64,000 bases of DNA from Camarhynchus parvulus (taxonomy: Eukaryota; Chordata; Aves; Passeriformes; Thraupidae), in the NCBI RefSeq assembly GCF_901933205.1, contig NC_044574.1:24400233-24464232 (forward strand), in the 5' to 3' direction. The position numbers and the translations under genes are program-made. Positions 1-14,100 of the stretch are shown here, piece after piece (positions within the stretch are counted from its first letter, which is position 1; each line of letters begins with the position of its first letter). The notes beneath the pieces were generated by a model. That model was not told the DNA's origin. It saw only the letters and a program-made list of their open reading frames with translations, and did not search any database.

Positions 1-2124
1 ATGTAGACATGCTGAAAATTGTTTTGTATTTTTTCCAGTTTCGCAAATTTCAGTGTACACTGAACTAGCAAGAACCATGCAGATTTAAATCTCAGAGGTT
101 TATGTCCTTCACTGTAAGAGATTATAGTTTCCTAAAATAATTAAGACCCTCTTTTTCTCCAGAAACTGCTATTGCTGGTAAAAAAATTCCAGTCTTATTA
201 GTTTGAATTAAAATCAGGCCCACACACTCACATTGCTTTTGGAACCTTAAATGTAGCTGGGCATCAATAAAGATATGAAAGCGAAATTGATGAGAGTCTT
301 CCAAAAGAAACATGGCCACATGGAGATGAGAGATGGAGGAGAGCACATGCCAGTATGCAGGGAGAATTAGAGGTCATGTAGTAGTACAGGGCTCTCTCCT
401 GGAAGCAAGGCTGGAACAGGATCCTAGTAATTTAACTAGGGAAGATGTTTTAGCTGGAAAAAATGCCTGAACTGGGCCTAGAAAAGCAATTGTTATTCAA
501 AGAGTCCCCACTGCAAACTGGATCCTGGAAGAAAAGCTGACAGAAAAATCCAATGTGAGTAATAGTTGGATACACATAGTTGGACACACATAGTGTGTTC
601 TAAAACGGAAACAGTCCTGAACAAGTCCAGTAGCAGCTAACTATTATTTTCACTGTCAACTCATGATACAAGATTCCTTTAGGGGTACAAGGATTGCAAA
701 GTAGGCTTTTTAGGCAGTTGGTATTTTCCTGTGTGTAAACCACAACTGTGATGCAATGTCCTCCAAATCTGAAAGGGCAAAACTGTGAAGACATCTAGGA
801 ACAGACTAAAATTTAAGGGATTACTCAGGAAGATTATGAAGAAGCTGCTCTGAGAGGATGTAATCTCTTCCACCTGCAAGACACTATGGTTAGCATGACA
901 GAAGCTATCATCAGGTCAGACAGAGAAAGTGTCCTTGCTGCTTGGTGTATTGCCTGCAAAGTTCTTGCTGGAGAAGGAAAGATCTTGGTGGAGAATTTGT
1001 AAAAGCTTCTCAATGTACAGAAGTAAAAGGTTTACAGAGGACACTCAACACAAGCTAAGTTATGAATAACACTTGCACTGAAGACAGACTATGAGGGAAA
1101 TTTGTAATATTTTCTGGGATCTACTTTACACTTGATAGTAATTTATTGGAAGTGTTTTAGAAACAGTTGCACTTAATTTTGAAATATAATGGAAGACAGA
1201 GAAACGATGTACTACTCTATACCACAGTCTGTCAACAGAAATGCGTAAGATCCCAACTTTATTAATTGTAGGCATAAGTAGATTAATTAACTTCAGTGGG
1301 GTCACAGAGGGTTCATATCTAAATCATAGTCATACACATAACACTTCTGCTTGTGCCAGAAAAAAAAAATTACAATACATTCACATTTAGGTAAAATCCA
1401 TTAAAAAGGATTCTTAGAATATGTTGTCTGTTGACCTGATCAAATAGATGTTGAAAAACGTGCATCTCCCACTTAAGATGTGGATTTCTTAAATAAAACT
1501 GTCCAAGGAAATGATGATAAACAATCTCTGATTGTCCATGTAAAAAGGGTCACAGCATGACATGCTAAAAATTAAGTCTTGCTTCCAACTGATGAAATTA
1601 TTCATAATATAAACATTAGATAATAAAGTGAGTGTTCAGATAAGTACTAATTTGATGATTCACATATCATGTTCACTTTTTTCCGTGATTCAATTATCAA
1701 ACTGGAGACTATATAATTTAGAAACCATTTCTGTTCCCTGCAATACATCAATTTCAATTTACTTATGGGATGAAATTTGTTGGGTACATATCAAAAAGCC
1801 AACATGGCTAAATATGGCAGTTGAGGTCCAATTTTCAGACAGAGAAGCAGCCTTTTTTGTATTATATTCAGCAACAAAATTAACATACTACATTTTTCTT
1901 AGGAGTAAATTGAATGCCTGTGTAATTTCAAAACTGCAATTGTCACAGTTGAAAAAAAAACCCATTGCTTTAAATGACAAATGACCAAATGAACACAAGA
2001 CTACACTTCAGAACAGCAGCTCTTTTGTTTATTCTTTATTTCCTTGGAGCAATCACAAATAAATAAATAAATGCAGGGTAGAGAAACCAGCCTCTACACT
2101 ATAAGTATCAGTGGGCATCTCTAC
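1..2124 (-). other. ATP8A1: ATP8A1 intron 7 (partial)
   Basis: This is non-coding, AT-rich DNA between the exon 7 donor and the left edge. Short open frames on both strands look like chance. No repeat family is recognised. Confidence 0.85.
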
Positions 2125-2198
2125 CTTGATGAGAGCAGTACAGTGTCAGCAGGTATATACTCTTTGCCTTTTATTATAACTATATCTCCAACATCTAC
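2125..2198 (-). CDS. ATP8A1: ATP8A1 coding exon 7 (actuator domain)
   Basis: The exon is 74 bases encoding [20 protein letters not shown] then LLSS, and two bases of Ser175. The VGD...PAD pattern is the conserved actuator-domain strand-turn of P-type ATPases, just before the DGET dephosphorylation loop, which would be in exon 8. The acceptor is tttcag|GTAG and the donor TCAAG|GTAGAG. I found no exon 8 between 1 and 2124. Confidence 0.96.
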
Positions 2199-5100
2199 CT
2201 GAAAGAAAACTGGGAATTGGTTAATGGTCTCAAACAAAATGTATTATACCCTTGTTTTAAGCATAGTAAATATTTACCTGCTGAATTTGCTAGCAAGACT
2301 GTTAGAAACTCACACACTTAGAGAAGTCAGATTGTACAGCTTGGAGTTCTGCCAAAAGTTACTGCAACTCTTTGGAAATCTTTAGTAAGCCTAATTAGCT
2401 AAATAAGCCTAATCTTTAATAGCCTTCTCTATGCATGTCTTTAATTTTGCTGGTTTTGTAAAATACTTTACTGAAAGATAGAATTTGAGTTAAAGAAGAA
2501 ATTAATCTCACCCAAGACCATTGTTTTGTTGCATCACACTATATCCTTGCTTCTTCAAAGGTATAAACCAATTTCATCTGAACCTTACCTCCAAATTACG
2601 GTGGATCAAATTTTCTTCAAGTTTTCAGGTATGGAAACCATTAAAATGAAGTGACTAGATGATAGCACAACATTTAGTTCTTGAAAGATACCTTTAAGAG
2701 TCCCTTCCTTGTGGTACCACTGCGCATACACCTTTAAACTTCTTATGATTTAAGCCGATGAAGTTCAACAAATACAGGAAGTAACTAGTTTCCATACAGA
2801 AGTTTCTGCCTTGGCAAACCACATTATACTAAGGAAGTGAGTAATTTTGCCTCAGTCATCATATTATTCAGCTTATTCCCACTGACCTTGACCAGCTTGA
2901 ACTCATGCCATCAAAACTGACTTGACTTCAAAGTACGTTTTGAGAGACAAATATCAAAAAAGAAAAAATAAAATGCAAGAGATTATACATTTCCCATAAT
3001 ATCAGTTATTTTTATCATTAAAAATTACATGGAGAAATAAAACAAATATTAAATACGCTTTATGCTCTAAAAGTGACCAATAAAGACACACACCTTTTCC
3101 CAGTGGACAATCTCCCATGCACCATTTCGTAGTACTAAAAGAAAAGGAAAAAAATAAAGAATTTTCCAGTCCTACAATCTAACTGCAGTATACAGGTATG
3201 TGCTATATTCCTCATGAAAAGCCATACAGACACATCTGATTTACATAATATTTTAGAGCATGCCTTGTTTCTATGAATTCAGCTCAAGCATTTCAAATAT
3301 ATGGCACATATTCTTGATAATAGTTTTTGTATCATTGAATCTTATTACAAAGTCAATGAGAACATTTTACAGGGCTTGAGAATCAAATAAATCTGATACA
3401 GATTTTATGATAATGTGTTTTCCAAAATAAATCAGTAATTGGAATAAAAAATTCTGAAGTTAAAAAATTTTGAAATTACTTAAGGGGTGAGAGGAATACA
3501 TTCAATATTCATTAAAAGTGCCAGGAGGTTCGCTATAGTTTATCTCTTCTGTTGTTATTGTCATAGAAGAGAACTTAAGGATCACCACAGTCACCTCCGC
3601 CACAAATATCCTGAAAATACCCCATGCTATTTAGAGCAGTATTTAGTATAGTTTTTCCCTGGTAGTAACAATTAATATTGAAACCACATTCCACTATTCT
3701 AGTTTTACATGTTACTATTATGATACAAAAACCATGTCTAGTTGCCAGTTAATTGCCAAGATTGTATTTTCAGAGAATAATAAAGGTAATGGTTTTTTAG
3801 CCGCAGTTACTGAAGATGGATGTACAAAAGGAAAAAGAAACATGTTGCTATGTATCAATACTCTGATAACTTTAAGAAATTGCTCCCTTTCACTCTGTTT
3901 TCCAGCTTTCAAACCATCAGGAAGCTTCAGTTCCAATCAGGACCAAATTCTTGCACAGGAGTGTGCTGACTTCAAAAAAGTGGATAAAAATCTGGGACTA
4001 CACATGGGCTTTACATTTAAGTCTTCTTGGAGGTTCTGTCCAGACTGACTCCTCTTTTTGTGCATCTCAGTGATATCTGCAATCATTATTTAACCTGCTT
4101 AGTAAGTCTTCACCTTCCTTCCCCCAAGTTTATTAGTGTTGATATGCTCAGGGCAATGGTAGATGGGGCAGGCTCCTTTTCTGACAGTAAGCAAGACATT
4201 TTAATGACTGCCTCACCAACCAGTTGATCATTATACAAAATCTATTTTGACAAATCATTTCCCTCCACTGGTAAAACTACAGGTTCAGCATGATGACTGG
4301 TTGTACCACTGTCCTAAGGAACCCAAGACATTTGATAATTGTGCTGCCAACTACCTATTTCCATCCCCTTGTGTCAGCAACACAGCTTACAATACAGCAA
4401 TACTGATGGGGCCATGGCACCAATCAGATGAAAGAACAGACAAGAATTAAAAGTATACCTTGCAGCAGTCCAGACAACTACATTTCACAAACAGTTACAG
4501 TTTAATAAGTGCCACTGGAGTTCTGCAGGTCTGCAATAGAAGTATGTCACCAGCTGTGGCCAGGGACTTTTTAAGAAGGTGATTCTGCCTGCAGAGCAAA
4601 GGTCCTGTCCTGCTGTCACCCCATGCCAAGGTGCGTGCCCTCACTGTTTTGTGCATGCTGCCTCCTGGGTTTGCTGGGCCCTTTGATGAGCCAGCTTAAT
4701 CCACTCCATGGAAGGACACTATCATTTTTTCTTTCTGGATTTGTTTCTTGCTGGTTTAAGTGGTTAAAATCAGCTCAAAAACAGATGAGTCAGACTCTTG
4801 AAAACATGCTGAGCCACCTGAAATCTCAAGAGTACTCTAACCCTAACCTTTGATCTGGTAAGCTTTTAAGGACAATTAGCACACACTAACATTCAGTTAA
4901 ATAAATTTTCTTATGAGAACAAAAAAAGAAGTGGTGTTGTTATGCACCTTTTATATAATGGTCAGAAACTTGCACCATAAAGTCTTCTGCAGTCTTCTGA
5001 CTTTCTCATTTGTATCTCCCACTTTTCAGCTGTCTCTTACAACTGATTTTCAAAAGCATTTTCCATCTGCCCTACAGAAGGCTGCTTCACCACGCTACAG

Positions 5101-8100
5101 AAATGCAGATTTCACCCTGTCAGAATATCTGACAGTGTCCTCCTGGATCACACATGTATGCAGCCTGAGGCAACAAAAAATTATCCCCAATGCAGCCTAA
5201 TACATCCAAATCCTTTGTAAAAGGTTTTTTTATAGTAAACTTTTAGAAAGTTAATTGCTTATGCCTGACTGAGATACAGATCATCACTAAGTAAGAGAAA
5301 GTTGAATGGGCACCCATATACAGAATCTACACATGCTTATGTCATTTCACTAACAATTCTCTGTGTTTAAAAGGCAACCAAAGGTGGAGGTGCACATACA
5401 ATGTACTATGCACATCGCTGCTTTCCAGGGTCACAGAACTGCTGAATACACAAAAACAAAGTAAGAGAGTACCATACTGATTAACTTTTTAATTATTGCT
5501 TTGACAATAGATTGTACTTGACAATATATTTAAAAATTGATTTGTCAGGATGCTAGGATCAATGCTGCACATATGTGAATCCTGCATGAGCTTAAGAAAT
5601 GTTTCTCAGTGTGAGCAGTATTTCATTTATCCTCATCGCACATTTAACTTCCCAGATACTCTTCTACATGCATAGAACACTCAGGAATCCTAGGAACAGC
5701 TACCAAAGACCTTGAGGAGAGGTAACCAAGAAGAAGATTCAGAAAATACAGTAAAACAAGCCTTTTATTAAAACTTTGTACACTGTGGACAAAAATTAAA
5801 ATTGAAAAGGCATTTTAAGATTTCACTGCCGCCAAAACTGCTTGTAATCTCAAAAGCTATGAGTGGTTGGTGATAATTTTGGATGTCGATATTAAGTCTT
5901 CCTTTGTTTTTTATGTATTGCTAATAGGTTATCTGTTTCTCCAGGCCTCTGGAGATTTCTATTTCTGTGACTTCAGTCAATAGTTTAGTTTCCCCATCCT
6001 AATCTCTCCCTACCTGCTATTGAGCTCAGTAGTTTCTACATGCTCAATAGTTTCCTAAGCTACCTTGCCCTCCAAGCCTCCCTAAATTTTACAGTAAAGA
6101 TTTACATACAATTTAGGTAGGCTTTAAAATTTATGTTTCCAGTATTATGCAGTGCTACACAAATTTTTAAGTGATTACTACATTTCTCCCTAAAAAATAA
6201 TGGTTATTTTTATTATATATTTAAAAGGATTCCATGTAAGATTTTTCTCTTTGTGGTATTTTTCATATTTTCTGGAATCAAATTCACATGACACTCATTC
6301 CTCCTCCTGTTTATAAAAACAGGACTGATTCCATTAAGAGAGGTCTACCTCAGAACAAGTAACATGAAAAGTTGAAGAGCAGCAAAGCAGGAACCTAAAT
6401 TTTGACATACTACCTGATAAACATGTTTAGGATATACTAATAACTCCCTCACTTTCTGAGCTAAAATAATCACAGTTTTATACCACTTTATCAAAATCTA
6501 TTAAAAAAAATTACATGCCAATATTTTGGTTAGGGTACACTGGCTAAATATCTCATAATTTCTAATCAAACTGGTACATTGATTTAATAAAAAACCCCAA
6601 CAAATCAAACCCAAAATAACTCCATTAGTGTTTATCCACAGTTTTGAAGCAGCATAGAAAGACAGTTCTATTTTTTTGACGCTTCCTTCCTATTGCTGGC
6701 TGAAAAAAATTATAATTAAAAGTCTGCATTTCTGAGTACAATTATAATGTAGGTCCATTAAATATACAGGTGATTACAATCTTCTAATAGTGACAGCATC
6801 ACCTGTGCTAAATGAATAAATGCTTAAGTTTCTTAGGAACTTCACAACCTTAATCTAGAACATATTCCATTTTGTAGGGATAACATCACTGCAAATTATT
6901 AGTTCAACTGTTTACCTTAGAAATTTTGAAGTAATCTGCACATGTGATTTCCCAGTCAATTATGTCAGCAGTTTGAGTTGTATTACTACCATGTGCAAAA
7001 ATTCAACAATCCCCCTAAAAAGGTTAAAAAAATTTCTTACCTTGAGTTTGTTTCTTGTTCACCGCATTATCAGCTTTATGTCTTTTCTAAATTAAAAAAT
7101 GCAGAGTGGTTAAAGACTTTTGTTGATAAGATAAAGCGTTCATACTTCTAATAAAAAAACCCATCTATTAGCCCCTCCTACTCATCTATTCACTAAACCA
7201 CATAAGTATTTAAACAGGACTATTAATTACTTGCATAGTTATGCAGGAAAGTGACATCCAGTTCCAGGCTAATTGTACTGTACTAAAATATCCTTTCATG
7301 TGGGCAATCTCTATCTGGACAAGTTCCTTACATAAGGAACTGGTGCATTTCAATGCTGTAACTTTGTCCTTTCCTGGAACTGGGAGACGACTCTACCACA
7401 GCAAAGATCATGGAACAATTCTTCATCTGAGGGTCTCATACAGACATCTGAAGTCAGGCAATGACTGTGTAAACATAATGACTCCACTTCTAAAAAGCTG
7501 CCTGCAGACTTCAACAACAGTAACAGATAAACAAAAAATCAACAGCACACCCCCACAAAAAGGTGATGATGCCCCTCAGTTTTAATGTAGCTGTAAGACA
7601 TCTTTTGACAGTAATATTTTGATACAGTTATTAACAGCCAGCATTTTCAAGGTACGACCAAGCTCAGACACAAAAAGCTTAGGAAAGTACTACTTTAAAC
7701 ACACTATTTAGGATTCGTGAACTCAGTTTTTCCTGAGCAGGAACATGTTTTAGAAAATTGAATTTAGCAGAATTAACTGGTTTAGGTGCACTTTTTAAAC
7801 AGACATTCAGAGTTCATGCCTTTGTGATACAAACAAAATCAGAAGCAATCTTGTAAAACGAAAGAAAAATAGGTCAAGATACTTGAGTGATTTATTGCCA
7901 ATAAAATGTTGATTTGACTCTGAGCTAGCAGCTCTTAAAAGGCCACCATGTAACTGCAAAATTGAAATATTATTTTTACTAGATTTTCATAGATAACCAG
8001 CAGATTCTCCTTTCAAAAAGATGGCTGACTGTACAGATAAATAACCTCTGATCAAAGGGAAAGCCTAACTTGACCATAGCAGATGTCTATTTGCCCACAG

Positions 8101-11100
8101 GGTGAATCTCCTCCATTTGGAAAAGGCTAATATCCAGCGCTTTCTGAGGTGCGACAGGTGAAAATTATTGGAACCAGCTGACAGTCTAACACTGCATGTT
8201 ACAAATCCTGCTAGCACCTTTGAAGCATATATGGAAAACACATGCTGTGTATGAATCGTATCTTCTGCTAACATCTTCTTGGTGTTTCATTCCAGAAAGA
8301 GAAACATTTGGTTCTTGAGCTAAAAGTATTATTTTGACAAATGTATTTGTTATTATCAGTATACAAGGTTCCCATCCAAAAGCTTTAATATTAGATGAAG
8401 ATCACCATTAATGGAGATCCTAGATATTTCACTGTGTAAAAAAACTGAAACATAATGAAAATTAATGGTTAAGGGAAAACACATTGAATATTTTACTATG
8501 CAGAAAGTGGTCAGCTTTCTCAGCAAGAAAATGGTACAGCTGTGTTGGTTTCAGGTATCTCTGTAGCATTTGGTAATGAGAACTTTATTTAGCTGGTATA
8601 TGCAAAACCCACTATACCTGATCCCTGTCTTTCTCCCCTGCCACACCAAACTGTACACTTCAAGTTACAAAGAGCAAATGGTAGAAATAAATAACAGAAG
8701 AAAAGCAACTGGATGAGATAATTTTAAAAAGGACACTTTGTACAGTAGCAGCAGCTTCAGTTTTATATTTGCCTAGACACTGACAGATGGTGTAAGTCTG
8801 TAAGCATTAACAGCAGAATGGTTAAAAATATCTAGAAGAACATGAATTGATTTGATGGCTTTTTTTTTAAAGGGGTTTTGTTTATGTAAAGAGAAAGCAA
8901 CAAAGGCATTTAAGGAGAAGCTGACTGTAAAGCAGAAAAAACTAGAAATGCCAAATAGAAGAAAAATATTTAATGTAAACCTCATTGTGTCTTGCAGGAC
9001 CACTTAACTCTGTGATCCAGGAGCTTCATACAACCTAGGGAGCCAATATCTTGCCTACCATCCATTCACAGAGGTAACTGAGGAGAAAACCAATCAATAA
9101 AGGACACATGGGACCAACCACTCTCCATTCCAAACCTCCTTTGCAGCTCAGCACTCTTCCCCTTGATCATGTTTCTGCATATACATTGTAATTCTGCTCA
9201 AACACAATAAATCTGATGCTCCCAGGCAGCTTACTATTTGTGTGCAAGGAAAGACTACACTACCTGCAACCCTTTCCAAAACTCAAGCCCACAAACAGGA
9301 ACACTACTCCTCTAGTAGACAAGACACTGCTGTATCATGACATATCTAATGTCTTGTCCCTCTAAAATACCTGCAGAACTAAAATAAAACAAACACAGAT
9401 AAATAAATTCTTACTATACAGAGTGATTTGGTAAATAATTAAGATTACTTTAATTCCTTAGATACAAAAGACATCAATTAAAAGACTAAATTATTTTAAG
9501 CTAGTTAGAGAGACAGGTTTCTATCACACAGTTTTATTGAAGAGAGTGCAAAAAGGTACTCAGAAAACCTCAACATCTTTTGTATGAAGTGAAGCATAGA
9601 CTGAAATTCCTTTCCTTCCCTCAAAATAAAATCAATCAGAATGGATGCCTCTGTGTTGACAATGTCCCACCTCTTTGAAGGTTTTCTTTCAATGCAAGAA
9701 GAAAGCAAAACAACCACTACCACAGACAGTGACTAGAAAGAGCCTAGGAAAGCCTAACATAGGTGCCTAACAAGGACCTATGTCTGTTCCTGGCCATCAG
9801 GAGTCAGCAGATCACACTTGGCACCAGGAAAATGCTAGCATTTAGGAAATGCAAACAGTTAATTGCACTGGACGGGAGCAACAGGAAAAAACTGAAAAGG
9901 CCTATTCCCCATTTGTTTAAAAAAACCATGAAAAGTCACAACAGTGAAACTAAAGATTTTATGCACGGGACATTAGAAATAAAGAGGTGCATCAAATGCT
10001 TGGACCTGGATTTGACAACCAGGAAACACTTCTGTAATACTACAAATGAAAAATATGATAGCTATTTATAAACTATTGCTATTAAATACTTACAATATCC
10101 TCTATTATCTCCTTCACTGCAGCTACAGCTAAAATAAATAAGAGAGGAACCAATGTTGTGTAGCGTCCTGTTGGTGATACATCTGGTATTTGCTATTAAA
10201 AAAAGAGAAAAAAATATTTTGCATTGCTGGTTGAAAACATTTTTAATACAAGAAACAGTATTTTCTGTGCAAATAAAGACACATGAATTCACTTTTTAGA
10301 CACTGTGTTAATTATTTCCAAGAGAGCTTTATAGTCTTCAATTCAGAAGCAGCTGATACAATAAAAGAACATCTGTACTTTAAACAGTACAGTGTTCAAT
10401 GGTACTATTTCCAAAGGTTTTAGTGTTTGCAGAATATTCACCTTCCTTTCCCATGTTTCAAACTGAATTAAAATAGGCATTTATAAAATATAACTAAACT
10501 TTCCAATTTAGATTTTTGTTCATATAGCTCAGTATGTTTTTAGACATTATCCTCTAGAAGAAATGCCAACTACAGGTAACAGTTTTCTGTATATGCCAGA
10601 TATTTTTAACCGGAATTTTCTTCTCACAAGTCTTTTTGACCCAACAGAATTTCAGCTATACTTAACCTGTTTTACAGAAAAATATTTGTGTGCATTTTGT
10701 AATCTCCAGGGAGCAAGAAAGCCACAAACCCAAGCATTTTATTAAAGATATGTCTACATGATACAGCTGTTCTGACAGGCCAGCTAGCTTGGAAAGAACA
10801 GTACAGCAATCTCAAGTATCTGAGTATCTCTGTCTATAATATAAATGGTCTCTTAACAAGTTTAAAACATTAGAATCCTATTGTGGATCTTACCTGAAGC
10901 AATGCAATAAAAAGAAAAAATGCATTAGCAGCTCTTCTGAACTGGGAATAAAGGAACCTTGGCAGGAATGTGATTATGTTGTACTTCGCAGTGCTGAGAG
11001 GAAAAGACAAAAACACATGCTATTATTACAGAACAAAAACTTCTTCAAATGTATTCTTTCCCTCTCAGTTATACAAGCTTTCAAACAAAACAGTTTGCTT

Positions 11101-14100
11101 TTTGATTCTAAACTGATAAATACTATTAAGTGTGCTTTTGCTAGGCTGGAAGAAGATAATAAAATTTATCCTAGGAAAACAATCTCTGCTAAGCCATCCT
11201 CATAAAATGTTTGAGCTCCCATCTCTCTGTCAGCCTTTTACATCTGTTTAAGAACAGACCACCACCCTCTACGGTTCTAAAACAACATATATATAAAAAC
11301 AATCATGCTAAAAACTTTTAAGAAAAAGGTTTGTAAGAATATTTTAGCTTATTTTGAAGTCAGTCATATTTACTTTGACCTTGCATAAAACTGTCAATAT
11401 TAGGGGGGAATGAATGTATCCTGCAAAAGCCCTCTACTCTGTAAGCAAGCAAAAGACAGAAGGAGAAGTTGTATACACCAAGAAATAGCATCTAAAGTTT
11501 CTCAAGGTCACGGAAAATCCCCCTCCCTCCCCCCATTATTCTCAATGTCTACAAAATTTCTGCACATTTTTAAAGCTACCTTCAGAAAACACACCTACTT
11601 GGGACAGAGGTATCTTTGCTGCTCATTTCCTTTGAATTTTAACAACAGAAGTGAGGACGTTATCAGATCTAAACACACATTACTTACGAGTATTTACTGT
11701 ATGACTTAAAATTCATCAAAAGCAAACAAAAAACCCAGCATAAACCATCAACAAAGTCCCTAAAGCCTGAACCTGAAACTGAAAACTAGTCTCACAGGCA
11801 ACCACAGCATCTTTGTAACTGGTTGACTGAAAAAGCCAAGTGTTTCCAAAGCACAAACAACGCTGTGCTCAAGTACAGTACATCTGCATCAGCATTCAGC
11901 TGCAAGGAATACATTCAAAGACGGACTGAACTGAAACCTGAAGAACAAATCCATTCTCTAGGGACACATTGATGGTACAGCTGTAAAGCAGCTGTATCTT
12001 CCCCACTCCATTCTTAAAAATTCAGGTCAGGTTTGTAACTGAAACAGCTTACTTGTCTCCTGATCTCACTTCATTCCTCCCTCCAGTGTCTAAGACTGTC
12101 GTTGGGGGTCAATAGAAATGACAGAAATAGAATTAATGTAACCTTTTCAATTTTGCTATTCAGCATGCAATGCTCGAGTGTTTTTGTTAATACCTGACAT
12201 GATTATTGCAGAATTTGGTTAGCTGGGGTTGATTGATGAATATAGTTCTCACTTCCTCTTGATCAGCTAGGGAAGTTTTCTCTGAAACATCCTCTGTCTT
12301 CTCATAGCCTGTAAAACCACAGCATGATTTTCCACATAAATAGATTTACTGACACAAGATTCAAGGCACTTCATGACACAAAAAGGACATTTATTGTGGA
12401 TGCGAACTCAATGTATTTGCATTTCTCACAGATAATGACCCCTGAAGAAACAGAAAAGTTGTTTTTATATATCTTCAAGATGCTCATTAAAAACCTACAC
12501 TCCCCACAGACCATCCTTACCTTACAAAGATCACTGAGAGTGGCGTAACTGTGAGACCTGCCAGCTCCCTCTGCATTTATGACTGCATTTTATTAGATTC
12601 ATGGATTATTGTATTGCCAGTTTGTTTAACTGTTCCTTAAACTGATCATTCTCCACCAAGGTAAGTCTTTTTTGTTTCGGAGTTTCCAACTGGCATCAGG
12701 AACCTGGGGTTCCTGAAAGCTGATCTTATCAGTAGAGACCAAAGGGAAGAAGACACTGTTTACTCCATTCTATTGTCTTTTGTTTCAGGTTCCCTGTGGC
12801 ACACAGCCTAGAGGCACCACCCTTCTCAGTCATCATCTTCCTGCTGTTACATCTGGAAGGAGAACAAGAATGCCATCTATAAGGCACTCACCAGGTTAAA
12901 CCCCAGGTAGGCTGTGACTTTGCCACCTAAATCCATCTTTCTCTACTCTTCTACAGCCACCTGTTGCTGCTTTGACCTCTTGTAGGTTCACCTTTTTATA
13001 TGTGAGCTTTGTCAGGGACTCCTTACTAATTCACAGGAATGGTTTGGTTTGGAAAGAACCTTAGAGATCATGTTCCAACCCTCCTGTCATGACCCTTCCA
13101 GTCAATCAGGTTCCTCAGAACATCATCCAGCCTGGTCTTGAACACTTCCAGGGACAGGAAGTCTGCAACCTCTCCAGGCAACTTGTTCAAAATGCCTTAC
13201 CATGCTTATAGTTAAGATCTTCTTCCTAATACCTAATATAAACCTACCCTCCTTCATCTTAAGGTCATTCCCCTTGTCCTATCAATAAATGCCCTTGTTA
13301 AAAGTTCCTCTATAACCTTCTTGCAGGCCTCCTTTAGACACTGGAAGGCTGCTAGTAGATCTCCTCTGAGCCTTTTCTTCTTCAGGCTGAACTCTCTCTG
13401 CCTGTCTTCATACACGTGTTCCAGCCCTGTGATTAACTTAGTGGCCCTCCTCTGGACTTGCTTCAATAGGTCCATGTCTTTCTTACGTGGGGGGCCCCAG
13501 AACTGGATTCAGTAGTCCAGGTGGGGTCTCACAAGAGCAGAGAAGATGGGCAGAAGCACCCATCTGCCCATCAAGATGCTGACACCTACACCTGCTGGTC
13601 ATGCCTCTTTTGATGCAGCCCAAGATGTGGCTGGTTGTCAGGGCTCCAAATGCACACTGTCAAATCCTGTGGAGCCTCTTGTCCACCAACACCCCCAAGT
13701 CCTTCTCCTCAGGGCTGCTGTCAGTCCATACACAGCTTGTATCTGCACTTGGGATTGCCCTGACCCATGTGCAGGACCTTGCACTTGGCCTTGTTGAACT
13801 TCATGAGGTTCACACAGGCCACCTCTAAAGACTGTCAAGGTGCCTCTGGATGACATCCCTTGCCTCCAGCATGTCAGCCACATCACACAGCCTCGCATTG
13901 TTAGCAGACTTGCTGAGGGGTCACTCAATCTCACTGTCCAAATCACTGACAAAATGTGAAAAAAGGTCAGCTCCCATACTGACTCCTAAGGAATGCCAAT
14001 TTTCACTGCTTTCCACGGAGCTGTTGACTGCAATTCTTGAAATGCAACCATTCAGCCATTTCTTTATCCACTGGGTGGTCCATCCATCAAATCCATGTGT

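Noticed and set aside
13254..13952. Open frames of 60-104 codons near 13.3-14.2 kb
   Set aside because: They are pieces or antisense shadows of a decayed CR1 ORF2, not host genes.
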